NCBI GenBank assembly: GCA_013399695.1
Contig: VXAU01000313.1
Coordinates: 620,952 to 684,951, forward strand
Source: Formicarius rufipectus
Lineage: Eukaryota > Chordata > Aves > Passeriformes > Formicariidae
Length of the DNA: 64,000 nt
Direction of reading: 5' to 3'
Below, one piece after another: positions 47,891-59,900 of this stretch; the first letter of the stretch is position 1; each line of letters opens with the position of its first letter. The position numbers and the translations under genes are program-made. Below the pieces are notes generated by a model, which saw only the letters and a program-made list of their open reading frames with translations, did no database searches and was not told the DNA's origin.

Positions 47891-50800
47891 GGGAAAAGGA
47901 ACGTTTTCGCTGCACAGACCAATACAAAAAGATAATAAAGCCAGGGACAGAAGCATAAGGTTATATGGATACGTTCCGCTTGGGAAGAGCAAGTGTGGGA
48001 AAGTTAGTTGACAGCTGGGATTCGTGGATGACACACCTCTTGGGCTGCTCACACTACCTACCCTTAATAGGATTAAGCCACACTTTGTACGTGTTGCACA
48101 TATGTAGCTTTGGATATGCACATACCCCGAGTCTTTTGACTCTGTTGATACCAACCTCAGTTTTCACTAACAAATACTTAGCTACTGTGATTAAAACATT
48201 TGAATATGTGAATAAATTTTTTAAATGCTAAGATGGTTGTTTGAATCTCCAGACATCTTTTATAGGAAAAGAAATGATCGATAACAGAAACAATAAAGAA
48301 ACATTTATGGTTCCAACTGTAACCAACACAGTTCTTATTTTTATTCTTTTCAGATTTGCATTCTACATCACTCCCATCTGTACGTGCGTATCACGTCTAA
48401 TACATACATTATAGAGTTCTCTTTCCATCAAAGGGAAAATAAACAATACCATATATTTTGAATTTCTGTATACACACAAATACCCATCCACACTCTGCAT
48501 TTTGTAGAAATTAATCCTGTATACAGCTCCTAAATTATGGCAAAAATACTGCCTAGCATAGTATGGAACTCTTATTTAGAAAATGCTATGACCCCTTTGA
48601 CATCCATAACATCCCGATTTGTGATCATAGGAACACAGGCCATGCAAAGGCAGGACCTGTAGGACATTATATAGTCCCTTCACCTGATGTGACAATGCAG
48701 CTGCCAGTCTTGGGGCTGGAGTTTGACACTTTTCATCCATCCACATACACACACCTTTCCATACACCTTTAACCATTTTACTGGCCCTTTCCTGTTCTAA
48801 TTAGTTTCTGTGAACATTCTGATTTTTATCTAGGCTTTCACTGTATGGAACAAGATTTTCTATTAAGCATTTGAGATTAATTTTACTGACAATGCTTATA
48901 TGTCTGCATGTAGTTAACATTGAACAAACTGGATTTTATATTTTCTTTGTTTTTGCTTGGTGCCCAGATAGTAATGGAAGTTGTGTGTATTCAGTTTTTA
49001 AGCTTATTAAAAAAACAAAACAAACCCAAAAAAACCCCCAAAAAACCAAAAAAACCCCAAATGCTATTTATTTTTATTATTAAAAAACCCCCCAAACACT
49101 AACATGTATTGTAGCTTGAGTGATTTTTAAGTATTGTTGCTTGTGTTTTAAATGACTAATGTATAGAGAACATACCTAAATTGGGCAACTTAGTCTGTAA
49201 ATTATAAGCTTAGGTCACATGCCATTTGTTGGCTCACTGTTCCAAAGATCATATTGCAAAGCTCCATTTGCTCACTCTGCACCTTTTCCAAAATGAAGCT
49301 TTTAAAACTTGGGATGAAAGCTACATTGTGCAAGTTTGACTACAAGGATTCTGCTGCCCTTGGCAAATGTCCACTCTCAAAGGCTGCAATCAACTGTGAA
49401 AATATTTACTCAACAGTTTTCTGCCCCAAACAGGCTTATATTGTATTTTTATCACATCTACCTCTTCCGTTGATAACAGATAATATTTGAGACGCAAGGC
49501 CCTACTTCTGAGATTATTGAATCTCATGTATTACCAATGCTAAGAAATATGTTTAAAGAATAGACAATATAGAGAGGATTTCTCTTTTGATTGAGGACAA
49601 ACTATTTTGCTGTGAAGACACAGTTCAGCAAATTCTGTTCTTGAGGTAAACTTAAATTCCACAAAACCACAGGACTGTGTGTGGAGGACACAGGTGTACG
49701 TTAGAAAATCAAAAGTTCCAAATCTAGGTCTGCCATTGATCTCCTGTTGACTTTGCTGAGTGAATTATTTCCTCTACCATTCTGAATTTGCTGTCCTAGA
49801 AACTGGTTGCCAGCTTTTGAAGGACTATTATTCAGTACAGGATACACCTTTCATGTGCTGCAGTGGTAGTCTTCAACTCTAGTCAAGCGATGCCCTTTCC
49901 ATGGCTGTATTGAACCTGTAGACTGTCCAGAGCCACCTGCACTCCTTATCAAATATGACACCGAGGTCTTTATAGTACAGAAATTGGAGTCTTTCCAAGA
50001 ATCAGTCAATTGACTCCTTGACTTCCTTTTCATTCTCGTTTTTATAAACCTTTTTTATTTTGGTCTGTCCTGCCAGACCTCCTGTGTTTGTTATTCACAG
50101 AAAAAAAGACCTGTGAAATGGCTGGCAGTAGACTCAACCTTAAACCTCTCAAGTCAACAGAGCTTCTAACATCTGGATTTATCAGTTTATACTATTAAAA
50201 TACAGTATTTAGGTCACTGAGTGGTATAGATTTGAGGGGGACTTTTACATTGATCTTTATTGTAAAAAACCGCAGTAAGTCACAGGAGACAGAATTTATG
50301 CTCTTGTACAAGGTGTGGCTGGACAAAGGTGTAATCTTGGGGCCCCAGCTGGTGGAGTATGAACATTCAGTAGAACAAGCACTGAGATATAGAAAAATGG
50401 TGAGATTAAAAAAATAAAAGCCAAAACAGACTTCAAGGTCCAAAATCATACTGTTAAGTTACATGATGCAAATGATGTTAAATATTCTGAATTTCAAAAA
50501 CACCTAAATTCCACTTTGGCAACTGGGAAGGCTATGAAGCCTAATGTGAAAGCAATGCAAATGATGCCAGCTCCACTAACTCATGCATCTTTACTTCTCT
50601 GAACTCAGAACAGCTTATGCTGCTGACCTATACTTGAGCAGGATTTTACCTCTCATGTATTGTTTTCCTCTTATGGTGGCATAAGCCTCTTAGGAAAAAA
50701 AAGTTATGTACTTCCAAATGAAGGACTAAAAAGTGCTTCACCTGTTTGTCTCATTGAAAGAGTACTGCTTTCTCATACACACAACCAGACATCTGGCAAA

Positions 50801-51117
50801 CTTACTTGTGCTTAGCAGTCACACCATGGCCAAACTTTGTTGAATGAAAAGTGGACTGAATATATGCTGATAGTACTGTAGTGTTCACTTTTGTGTTCTG
50901 AAAGCATGGATAATATCTTACAGTAGGATAGGGGATATAGCTATCCAGAGTGAAAAATCTGTTATCCAGCCAATGAAAAAGAAACAGACTGCCCCTTATT
51001 TTTATGAACTCACATTCAAGTTTTATCTCTCATAGAGAATGTTGATCAGAGCACCCATGTATTATAAAGAAACACAGCTAAAATGTATTCTTCATAAGCA
51101 CAGAAGAAAAAGCAAAA
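47891..51117. other. Intergenic between CFAP69 5' end and STEAP2 3' end
   Basis: No exon or clear transposon is recognised. An A-rich AAAAACC-type tract lies at 49007-49095. Confidence 0.5.
49007..49095 (+). repeat. A-rich (AAAAACC)n-like tract
   Basis: Runs of A broken by CC/CCCC units. Confidence 0.75.
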
Positions 51118-51132
51118 TACCTTACAATGATT

Positions 51133-51138
51133 TTTATT
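51133..51138 (-). terminator. Candidate distal STEAP2 polyadenylation signal
   Basis: AATAAA on the minus strand, with T-rich TTTTGCTTTTTCTTCTGTG about 20 bases downstream. Confidence 0.4.
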
Positions 51139-53577
51139 GATTTTTGTGTAAAACACAGTCTATGGAAAAATAGATGAGAGCATTACTAATAATTTATAAT
51201 AGCCCTGTTCAGAGAAACAGCACAAACAGTCTGACAAACACAACTACAAAGAGAATATTCCACATGGGAGACATACTGTGCTCACTGAAAGACAATACCA
51301 GCAAGGCATGAGAAACAATACATAATGATAGAGGTTGTTCAAGTCAGTTCAATGTGTCACTTATTTTAAAGGTTGTATTCTAATTAATTCAAGCAGTATC
51401 ACATAATGATACAATATCAGTACTGCAACATTACTCATTATATTGATAGAAAATACTACAGGATGACCAACCAAGAAACCAAAACCTTGTGTATTAGGAG
51501 ATGCACTGTCTGAAAGGAGTTATGCATAGGCATGCACTACCACTGCACATATGAAAATATTATACTGAAAAACTCAGTCTATCTAACTGTTACGCATCTG
51601 ATTATCTAACTTTCAGAGGAAAGCTGTTTCCTAACTATATTCATAGCTGTGGAATTTATAGCCTCTTGGGAACTCATTGCCTTATATTAATAATTTCCTT
51701 TAGTGCTAGTTGGGCAGCTAATACCACATAGACACAAACATACAGACACAGTGTTTTACAGGCAATTAATGCCAAATAAAAATATGAATGCACTTTCTTA
51801 TGTTGGCACATCGTATAATTCACAAAGTTGGGAAAAAAAGTTAAATGGGGCACCAATTCACAGTAAAACCATTACCACAAGTGAAAGAAGTTGTAAAACA
51901 ATTGCAAAATAATTAGTCTCTAAATAATTCAAGAACATGGGTACTTAATTAACTTGTACATAGTTGCCACACAACAGAATTGTAAGATAAAATTAAAGAC
52001 ATGTGGAACCTGTAATAGAACTCTACTTTAGAGAATGTTAAAAACCAATACGTTAACATCCATAAAAACAAATAACCTGTTGCTAAATACAGAGCTCTCC
52101 ATTTTGTATGATGTGTACAGTTTTGTATCACATATGAAGCACTATGTTTTTAACTGTACAGTAACAAGATAACTGAAGCTTATTTACTTATTTTCATTAG
52201 ACAGTTAAGCAATTTATATAAAGCTACACAAAAATATTTTTATAACTGGTTATTCCTCAAAATATGTATTTATTCCCCAAAGTAACTAAGATGAATAGTA
52301 ATATGAATTTAGTTGTTTATATTTAGGCAGTTAAAACTAAACTATTAGTCTCAGGTCCCTTTCCAATGAGAAGTCCTAAAGTGAGTTCTTCAAAAGAAAT
52401 CAATGTGTTTGGTCACATGAATAAAGATCCTGTATGTGACTAAACATATGCATGATACAATGTGTGGTAAATACATGAGCATCATTTTACCTTCAGACAG
52501 ACTTAACAGTGTCTTGTTAAAGTGAATTGGTCCTTAAAGAACACTACAAAATATTAAATCACAAGTCAACATGTTGTTCCAGTTAGAAGTAAATATACAG
52601 CCTAACAGGAAACCATATGTCATTTTTGTAGCACAAATATTTCACAAAATGTCTTGTTATATTTTATCTAAAAATATTATCTATTTATTAATACTTCAAT
52701 ATTTCAACCTTTCAAGTAACATATAAAATTAAACCACATTTTAAATTTTCTATACACAGTTTGAAAAAAGGAATCATTATTCTTTCCAGACACCTTTGGC
52801 AGTTTAAAATTCAACAGTTTAAACATTCTTGAAGAAATTTAGTGATGAAATAACTTTTTGCATAGGAAAGAGGGCCAATACATTTCTGTATATACTGTCA
52901 ATGGTTGTATTACAGTACAATATATATGGACTTTGACAGTAATTTTCAATTAGAACAATGTACTAGTTCTGCAACATAGTTACTATTGCATCAAAATAAT
53001 TAGGTAACTGTAGGGAATGTGAATGTTAATTACATAATCTACAGAAGTGTAAAATTACCATTAAATGATAGCAACATATTTAATTTTGAAATGCAGTTAG
53101 ATTGTCAAGGGTAATAGATTCTGCCCTAAATCTGTTCAGAAGTATGAAATTCTGCTCTCAGTTATACCATCCCATTCTACTGCTTTTAATCAGGTTTCAT
53201 GCACAGGGCTGCGGTATAATGTAGCACAGTATTTATCCCAATAAAATTCTCCAAGACTTTGTGTATTCTAATTTTATTTAAAGGATTGAAACACAATGCC
53301 TCAACTTTGTGGGGTTTCACTCTGGAATAATGGAGTAGAAACAGTCCAGGAACTTCAATTCTGTAAACCTTCCAAGAAATACACAGCTTTCAGTATTGGA
53401 ATGTATCTACAGGCAAAGTAAATTAGAAATTGTAACTGTCACCTGCTCTTCATTTTTATGTGAAAATCTCATTTGTACCAGTTTAGGCTCTTGTCTGTCT
53501 CCAGCAGTGACAGCTTTTTCACTTTATGTCTAGAACGTTTGATAAAATAGTATTGTACCTGTGTATCACCAATATAT

Positions 53578-53614
53578 CTCCAATATAGAGCACTAAAATA
53601 GCTCTATATTGGAG
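53578..53614 (-). repeat. Perfect 14-bp inverted repeat, 9-base loop
   Basis: CTCCAATATAGAGC (53578-53591) and GCTCTATATTGGAG (53601-53614) flank ACTAAAATA. As RNA it would be a 14-bp hairpin in the inferred STEAP2 3' UTR. Confidence 0.75.
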
Positions 53615-55479
53615 TACCCTGAAACAAACTGATTTGGTTGTGGAAAAAAAAATAAAGAATGTAAACATTTTTTATTTATATGCTAGTTTAATTAACCTCT
53701 TTTTCCCTTTTTATTTTTCTGTAAAAAATGGGAAACTTTCAAATTTCTAAAAAGGCTTGATGAATTTTTGAAGGATGTAGCTATGAAATACAGTAATCCA
53801 GGGGCAGCATCTGTCTCAAATAGCTCCTAAATTATTGATTTCCAAGAGGCTGAGAGGTTATGCCAGGAAAAATAAAAAAATCACTGGACACATGCTCTCT
53901 TTTGGGAAGCATCTGCTACTTATCAGATATTGGAGATAAGTCTCAATGACCTTTGCTTACCCAGTTACTTTTCAAGAAATGGTGAAATAATTTTTTTCCC
54001 TTCAATCAATTTTATCCCCAAAACTTATAAAGGACGATAAATCTGAGATTTCCAACCACTTGAAGCTGAAAATCTGTGAACTTAAAAGGGTACTAAATTT
54101 CTGTTGACACACGTTAGCATACAGTTGATTTTTTTTTTCAAAAGAAGTGTTTTCACAAACCTCCATTTTCATAAAGAATTCATTGACCTCTCAGTCATTA
54201 CAAAACATGTTTAAAGACATATAAAATTGCTTTAATTCTGGGAAAAAATAACGCAAATATTTCAGTTTTCATCACTGGATTTGAACATGCCTAAAATGAA
54301 AGAATGTTCAACTGCCTCTTTATTTGCAACAAATTCAGAGTACAGAGAGGCCTGATGTGTAAGTTTGGGTAATTTGGACACTAGAATGAAAGTAAAATTA
54401 TTGTAGATATTTTGAATTTGAAATTAATTCAAGAACAACTAACATGAATTGGTGTAACTGTGGACAGAATTTGATTCTAGAATATTCTTTTTCTGTGGAG
54501 CTGTTGGTTTCACTACAAGCAGAGATAATGAGATTTACAGGGCTCATGATGCTTAAAGATAAATTCAAGCTTAGTACTACATATTTCTGATGTATGATAT
54601 TGATTACGATAAGTTCTTCCAAAGTAATAAATAATAAATGAAGGTTCAGCTAAGAAAACCAGAGATCTTAAACAGTGCAAATATAGATAAGAAAAATACA
54701 CTCTCATATGAGTAAATAAAATTAGGACTAAATACACATTCTGATTCACTGAAATAAAAGTTTTGCTAATTAAGCAGGAGTAGCCTGAAAGTATGAGTTG
54801 AGTTTGGCTATTTTGTTAAAGAAGAGTAATTACTGCTGACTTAGCAGTAGTAATAAATAATTGTGAATGCTATTTAGAATCCATTAGGAAATACAAATGC
54901 CAAGTTTTAGAGATTAATTAATTTTTAAGTATAAGAATAATACTTCCGTTTCTCAAAACTCCAGGCATATTCTAGAGACACTAATTGTAAAAATTAGACC
55001 TTTATATAAAAATAGAAGATTGGAATTTGCACAAAAAGATACTAAGAATTTAAGACACACTCTGGGAAATTCATAAGTAATAACTGAAACTCCAGTGTAG
55101 ACACACACAGAACATGAGCGTTGGGATGCTTTCAACATACTGGAAGTTTCACAGTGAAAATGGATTTTAATTGTTGCTGAATTCTCAGCTTTTCCTTTTG
55201 TCCTTGTTTTAAAATATTTCCTGATATTTCAAAATAATTCAAACCCCAAAACTCTTTGCTTGCACACCTATCGTTCTATAATTGTATAGCGCTGTTTTGA
55301 GTCTTCATTATGTGATATATGTAAAAAAAGAGATGTTAAAGGTCTAAAAATGACCCTACTAGTACAATACCATTTGCTTACAAGATGTACAATCACATCA
55401 TAATTGAAACTGGGCTTGCATATTCAAATCATGGAATGGTGTAAAACCACACACAAATAAATACACTGTACATGTGCAC

Positions 55480-56228
55480 TACATGATCAAGTGTAGAGTG
55501 CTGAACCTGGGCTGGAAAAAACCCTAATATCCATACAGATTGGGGATGAGGGGATAGAGAGCAGCCCTGCCAAGAAGGACTTGGGGGTGCTGGTGAATGA
55601 GAGGCTGGACATGAGCCAGTAATGTAACTTGCAGCCCAGAAAGCCAGTTGTATCCTGGGCTGCATCAAAAGCTGTGTGGCCAGCAGGTCCAGGGAGGTGA
55701 TTCTCCCTTTGGGAGACCCCACCTGCAGTGCTGCATCCATCTCAGGGGCCCCAGCATAGGAAAGACATGGACCTGTTGAACAGAGTCCAAAGGAGGGCCA
55801 CTAAGTTGTTTAGAGGGATGGGCATCTCTCCTATGAGGAAAGGCTAAGGGAATAGGGTTCGTTCAGCCTAGGAAAAAGTGGGCTTAAGGGTGACCTTATA
55901 GCAGCCTTCCAGTATCTGAAGGGAGACAAGAAAGATGCAGAGGGCAATGGCATGTAGTGACAGGACAAGGGGGAATGGATCAAACTGAGAGTAGGTTGAG
56001 ATTGATTATTAGGAGGAAATTCGTTACTGGGAAGGTAGTGAGACACTGGAACAGGTTGCCCAAGGAGGCTGTTGTGGATGCCCCACCACCGGAAGTGTTC
56101 AAGACTGGGCTGGGTGAGGTTTTGAGCCACCTGGTCTAGTGGAAAGTGTCCCTGACCCTGGCAGGGGGGTTGGAACTAGATGATCTTTAAGGTCCCTTCC
56201 AACTCAAACCATTCTTTGATTCTATGAT
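55480..56228 (+). mobile_element. CR1 element, about 750 bp, 5'-truncated
   Basis: A continuous CR1 3' region runs from AGTGTAGAGTGCTGAACCTG through GGGAGACCCCACCTGCAGTG and GAGACACTGGAACAGGTTG to AAGGTCCCTTCCAACTCAAA, and the ATTCTATGATC tail. It is the least eroded CR1 in the window. Frames within it are not host genes. Confidence 0.95.
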
Positions 56229-56674
56229 CATTACAAAGTAATTTGTTTCAAAACATTACTATTTCCTAAATTCTTTACTCTGTTAGTCTATATTCTGAAT
56301 TCACTAACACAGAAGTGTGGTTTTAATAAAAGAAACACTGCCCAGAAAATCCGGTGTTAATAAACGGCACTCTGACACACATGCTTTAAGTCAAAGAGGT
56401 ATCTGAAAAGGATAGTCATAATAAAATAGTGTTCTGACATAACTGTGCAAAGGAACATTAAATTTTTTTTATTTCATAATCATCTGCCCTCCATAATTCA
56501 AAATAAAAATGTTGTTGTAGTTATCCGAAGTAGCAGACATCTAGTTATAAACTTCTCGTAGTTTGGCTGAGATCTTGTACCACATGCCAAGCAAGTGACT
56601 TCACCCCTACTTAACCAAACTCCTAAAAATACAAGTTTGCGACAAAAAACCCCGAACAGTGCTAACAAATATCA

Positions 56675-56959
56675 TCACATTACAGTTATCCTCTCTGGGG
56701 AGAGATGTGGAACAGACCCACTTACTTCTTCTATAACATGGCTTTTCTCCCATCCTCTTCGAATTCTCCTCAGTTTCCTACTTACACATGGCAAAAGTAA
56801 GATGATCTTACCTAGAATTACAATGGAAGGCAAAACAAGGGCAAGAACAAAATTTGGTGGTGTATAAAATCTGTAAAACTCTTCTTCAAAAGCTCTTTTC
56901 CATCCATAAATCAGTACATGAAAAGTACTTATAAGCAGCGCAACGTATCCAAGTGTTGA
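56675..56959 (-). CDS. STEAP2: STEAP2 last coding exon
   Basis: 285 nt including TGA. It encodes STLGYVALLISTFHVLIYGW, FYTPPNFVLALVLPSIVILG and a basic tail RKLRRIRRGWEKS, ending PERITVM. Acceptor CAAAG. Confidence 0.97.
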   Translation of the reverse strand, partial: STLGYVALLISTFHVLIYGWKRAFEEEFYRFYTPPNFVLALVLPSIVILGKIILLLPCVSRKLRRIRRGWEKSHVIEEVSGSVPHLSPERITVM

Positions 56960-59900
56960 CTTTGGTAAAAGAGAAAATAAGAAAAAAAAAAGAGATATAA
57001 TCACACTTGGTCCTTCATCTGACAGCTCTAATCCATTATTTCAACATTTCTATTAGACATCATGTTAAAATCTGTTACATAGTCACTATATTAAATTAGC
57101 AATATATGATTTTAAGTTCACATGTTCTGAAAATCACAGACTGAACCAAGCACTGATTTACAGTGTATCTTTGCTAATATCCATAGGCTAAAAGATCAGA
57201 GCTGAAATGATGTCTGCCCAAATTCTAAGTAATGGCTGACAACTTCAGGATATGTATGCAAATAAGGAACAATTTCAGTGTAGTTACTGCAACAACATTG
57301 CTGTGATTGGAAATTAAGCTTCCTGTTTTGAGGATAGATTGCTTCCAAGATTATGGAACAATGCAATTCTGCCAGAAGGGATTTGGGCCTAACAGTGCAG
57401 ATTTTTATCACTCTGAGATGTGCAGCTTACTTCTTCACAAAGGCCTACAACCACCTGTCTGACATTAGCATAAACCATCACTTACCTTTCTCCATCAGCT
57501 GTTGCTAACTGGATTAATGGGAATATCTGAATGGCAGGGCTTGGGCATAATAGCACAAAGCAATGATGCAGTTTATCATAAACAGGCAATGCCAGATGAA
57601 AGGTAAAGCAGAAGGTTCCCACAGCACCCTGCAGACGACCTCTTATGTAATCTAGAGCATGTCACAGAACGTAGTGATAACAGGGGTCATTCATCAGTTC
57701 TGTGAATCTGCCTTTTTAAGAATCCTGTAGTTGTAATGGTCTGCGAACTTGACAATTATTAAATTGTCAAATATCAATTAAATACTTATTGAAGTATTAA
57801 CTTTCCCAAACAATGACTAAAAAAAAAAAGGGAAAAAAAAAAAAAANAAAAAAAAAAAAAAAAGACTTCTATACTTTAACTTCTGGTGGTGATCAAATGA
57901 AGAAAAACTTTTTGACCAAAATCGATATAATGACTAGTTTGTTGAGAAACATTTGTAGAAAAGCATTGAAACAGAGAAAGAGTATTAGGAAAGATAACTG
58001 GCCACCAAGGCATAGTTTAATTCCAGTAAACAGAGGGGCAAGGAAAAATGCAGCCTAAGGGTCTGTAATAGCTAGTGAAAGAAATAATTCCATCTGCTTC
58101 AAGATTATGTACTTTCTAGGTAAAGAAGAATATCTGAGCTAATACTATTTGCAGGGATTCACAGATATAATGGTATAAAAGGAAAATATTTTTGTTAATT
58201 TCTTGGGACTTGGTAGCATGTTTGACTTGGCAATATTTATGCATCTTTTTTGTCAGTGGTTTCATGGTCTTGTTGTTAAGTTTTAGATAGGCTGCATGCT
58301 TTTTTTAAGAAAGAACAATTTGCTCCCAAAATATTCCACAGGAAACAGAACACTCAGAGAAACACTTGTGGATATGAAAATGGCATATGCAGTATCAGAA
58401 TGGAAGTTCTGGTAAGATGTTTGGACAGCAAACAATACTATAAAACCTGATGCTTTAAATATGTTATGGCAGATTTTTGCTGGTATGACTGTCCTGAATT
58501 CACAGTTGTTATATCACTGCCAGCAGGGAGAAGGGCACAAGTGAATCATATCCTTCATTTCTTCATCAGGATTACTGATGAGAACTGCAACAATTCTCAA
58601 AAAAGAAACAAAAGGGAAATATTATGCAATCATTTCCCATTTAAAAAAAATTATTTTAGTGCTTATTTAAATTACATTTGCAAGCTACAGTTTTGAGACA
58701 TCTATCTAAGTCTTTCTAATGACAATGGAAGCTAAGACATACATCAGTTCCTTTTGGACTAACAACACAAGGACAAGAAAAACATACACTGTACCTGTAT
58801 TAAGTTCTTTTTTTGCCCTCAGGAAAGTTGATAGATATTTTTGAAGTGTTGGTAGAGTATGTGTTAGTGTGTACTAGACCACTGCAACCAAATATCTAAA
58901 AAGCTAACAAAGACATTCCTACAGGGGCTTCTGTCAGCTACTAATGCTATGTTCTTCTACCAGTCTTTAATCACTGCCATCAGGCACTGGATGCTAATTT
59001 CTTCAGGAGCAGGAAACTTCTGAAAACAGCAGGAAGCAATAGTTTTTCTTCACTGGTAAACTCACACTGGACAGTGAGCAGCAATATCAGTTGTAAATCT
59101 TGGGAACCCTCTGCCTGCACTTGAGGATGGCTGCTGGGAAAAGGGGAAGAATATCTTTGATTGCTTTGCTTCCTTATCTTCCATTATACTGTATTTCCTT
59201 AAAGCTGAGTAATAGATTAGCACATTTCCTATGGACTCCCCAACCTTTTAGCTTTATTCTAAGTCTTCCCAGGTTTGTTTCTTTTCCTTCCTGATCAGTC
59301 TTTTAGCCAAAATGGGAGATTCCCAGCCAAGACTACTGATAAACTGGACAAAGTGGCATTGTTTAGGAAAAGAAACAACAAAAGTCACAGGAGTGGAAAA
59401 GATGGAAGAAAAAAATGCCTAAAATGTTACCAAAAAATGTACATATATAGGGACAAAAATCTGCCGTGGGACAAATCTTTTTCACGAACATCTTCACAAT
59501 GGTTGAATAGTTTCAAGCAAATTATATATATGAAAAGTATTTTCTAAAGTCTACATTTATGCAAGATATACTTTGCATTCCCCCAGTAACAGGATATTGC
59601 TAAATTTACAAACCATATGTAGCAACTCTGATTAGAATCTTACCCATAAACTTGCTAAATACTCAAACCTCACTCTTCTTTACTCTGGGGAAGAAGTATC
59701 CTATTCTTGTGGAAGGACATCAAAGCAGGGCAACCCTTCCTCAAAATATATACACAAGAAAAGTTTTAATAAGACTGTCTCCAAAAAGCTTTAGTATTGT
59801 GCTAGCAGAGAAAAGGAATGTCTACAAAAAGGTCAGATTCCAATTACACAAATGGTAGATTCATGATGATTTTTGCTAAAAAACATACAGCTCAGTTTTC

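Larger units (their letters stand above)
51118..56674 (-). other. STEAP2: Probable long STEAP2 3' UTR
   Basis: After the STEAP2 stop the minus strand is AT-rich without exons, down to AATAAA (51138-51133) followed by ATTGTAAG and T/GT-rich DNA, a convincing cleavage site. Mammalian STEAP2 also has a multi-kilobase 3' UTR. Earlier signals, for example AATAAA at 56473-56468, could give a short form. It contains a CR1 copy and a perfect hairpin. Inferred from signals only. Confidence 0.4.

Noticed and set aside
47249..48154. 301- and 206-residue minus-strand and 196-residue plus-strand frames
   Set aside because: They exist only because the N gap translates without stops. Only the short CFAP69 exon end at 47461-47517 is supported.
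49851..50110. Possible further old transposon
   Set aside because: Composition looks repeat-like, but I could not match any landmark with confidence.
55429..56139. Frames of 60-103 residues in the STEAP2 downstream region
   Set aside because: They are translations of the CR1 3' region, which is non-coding.
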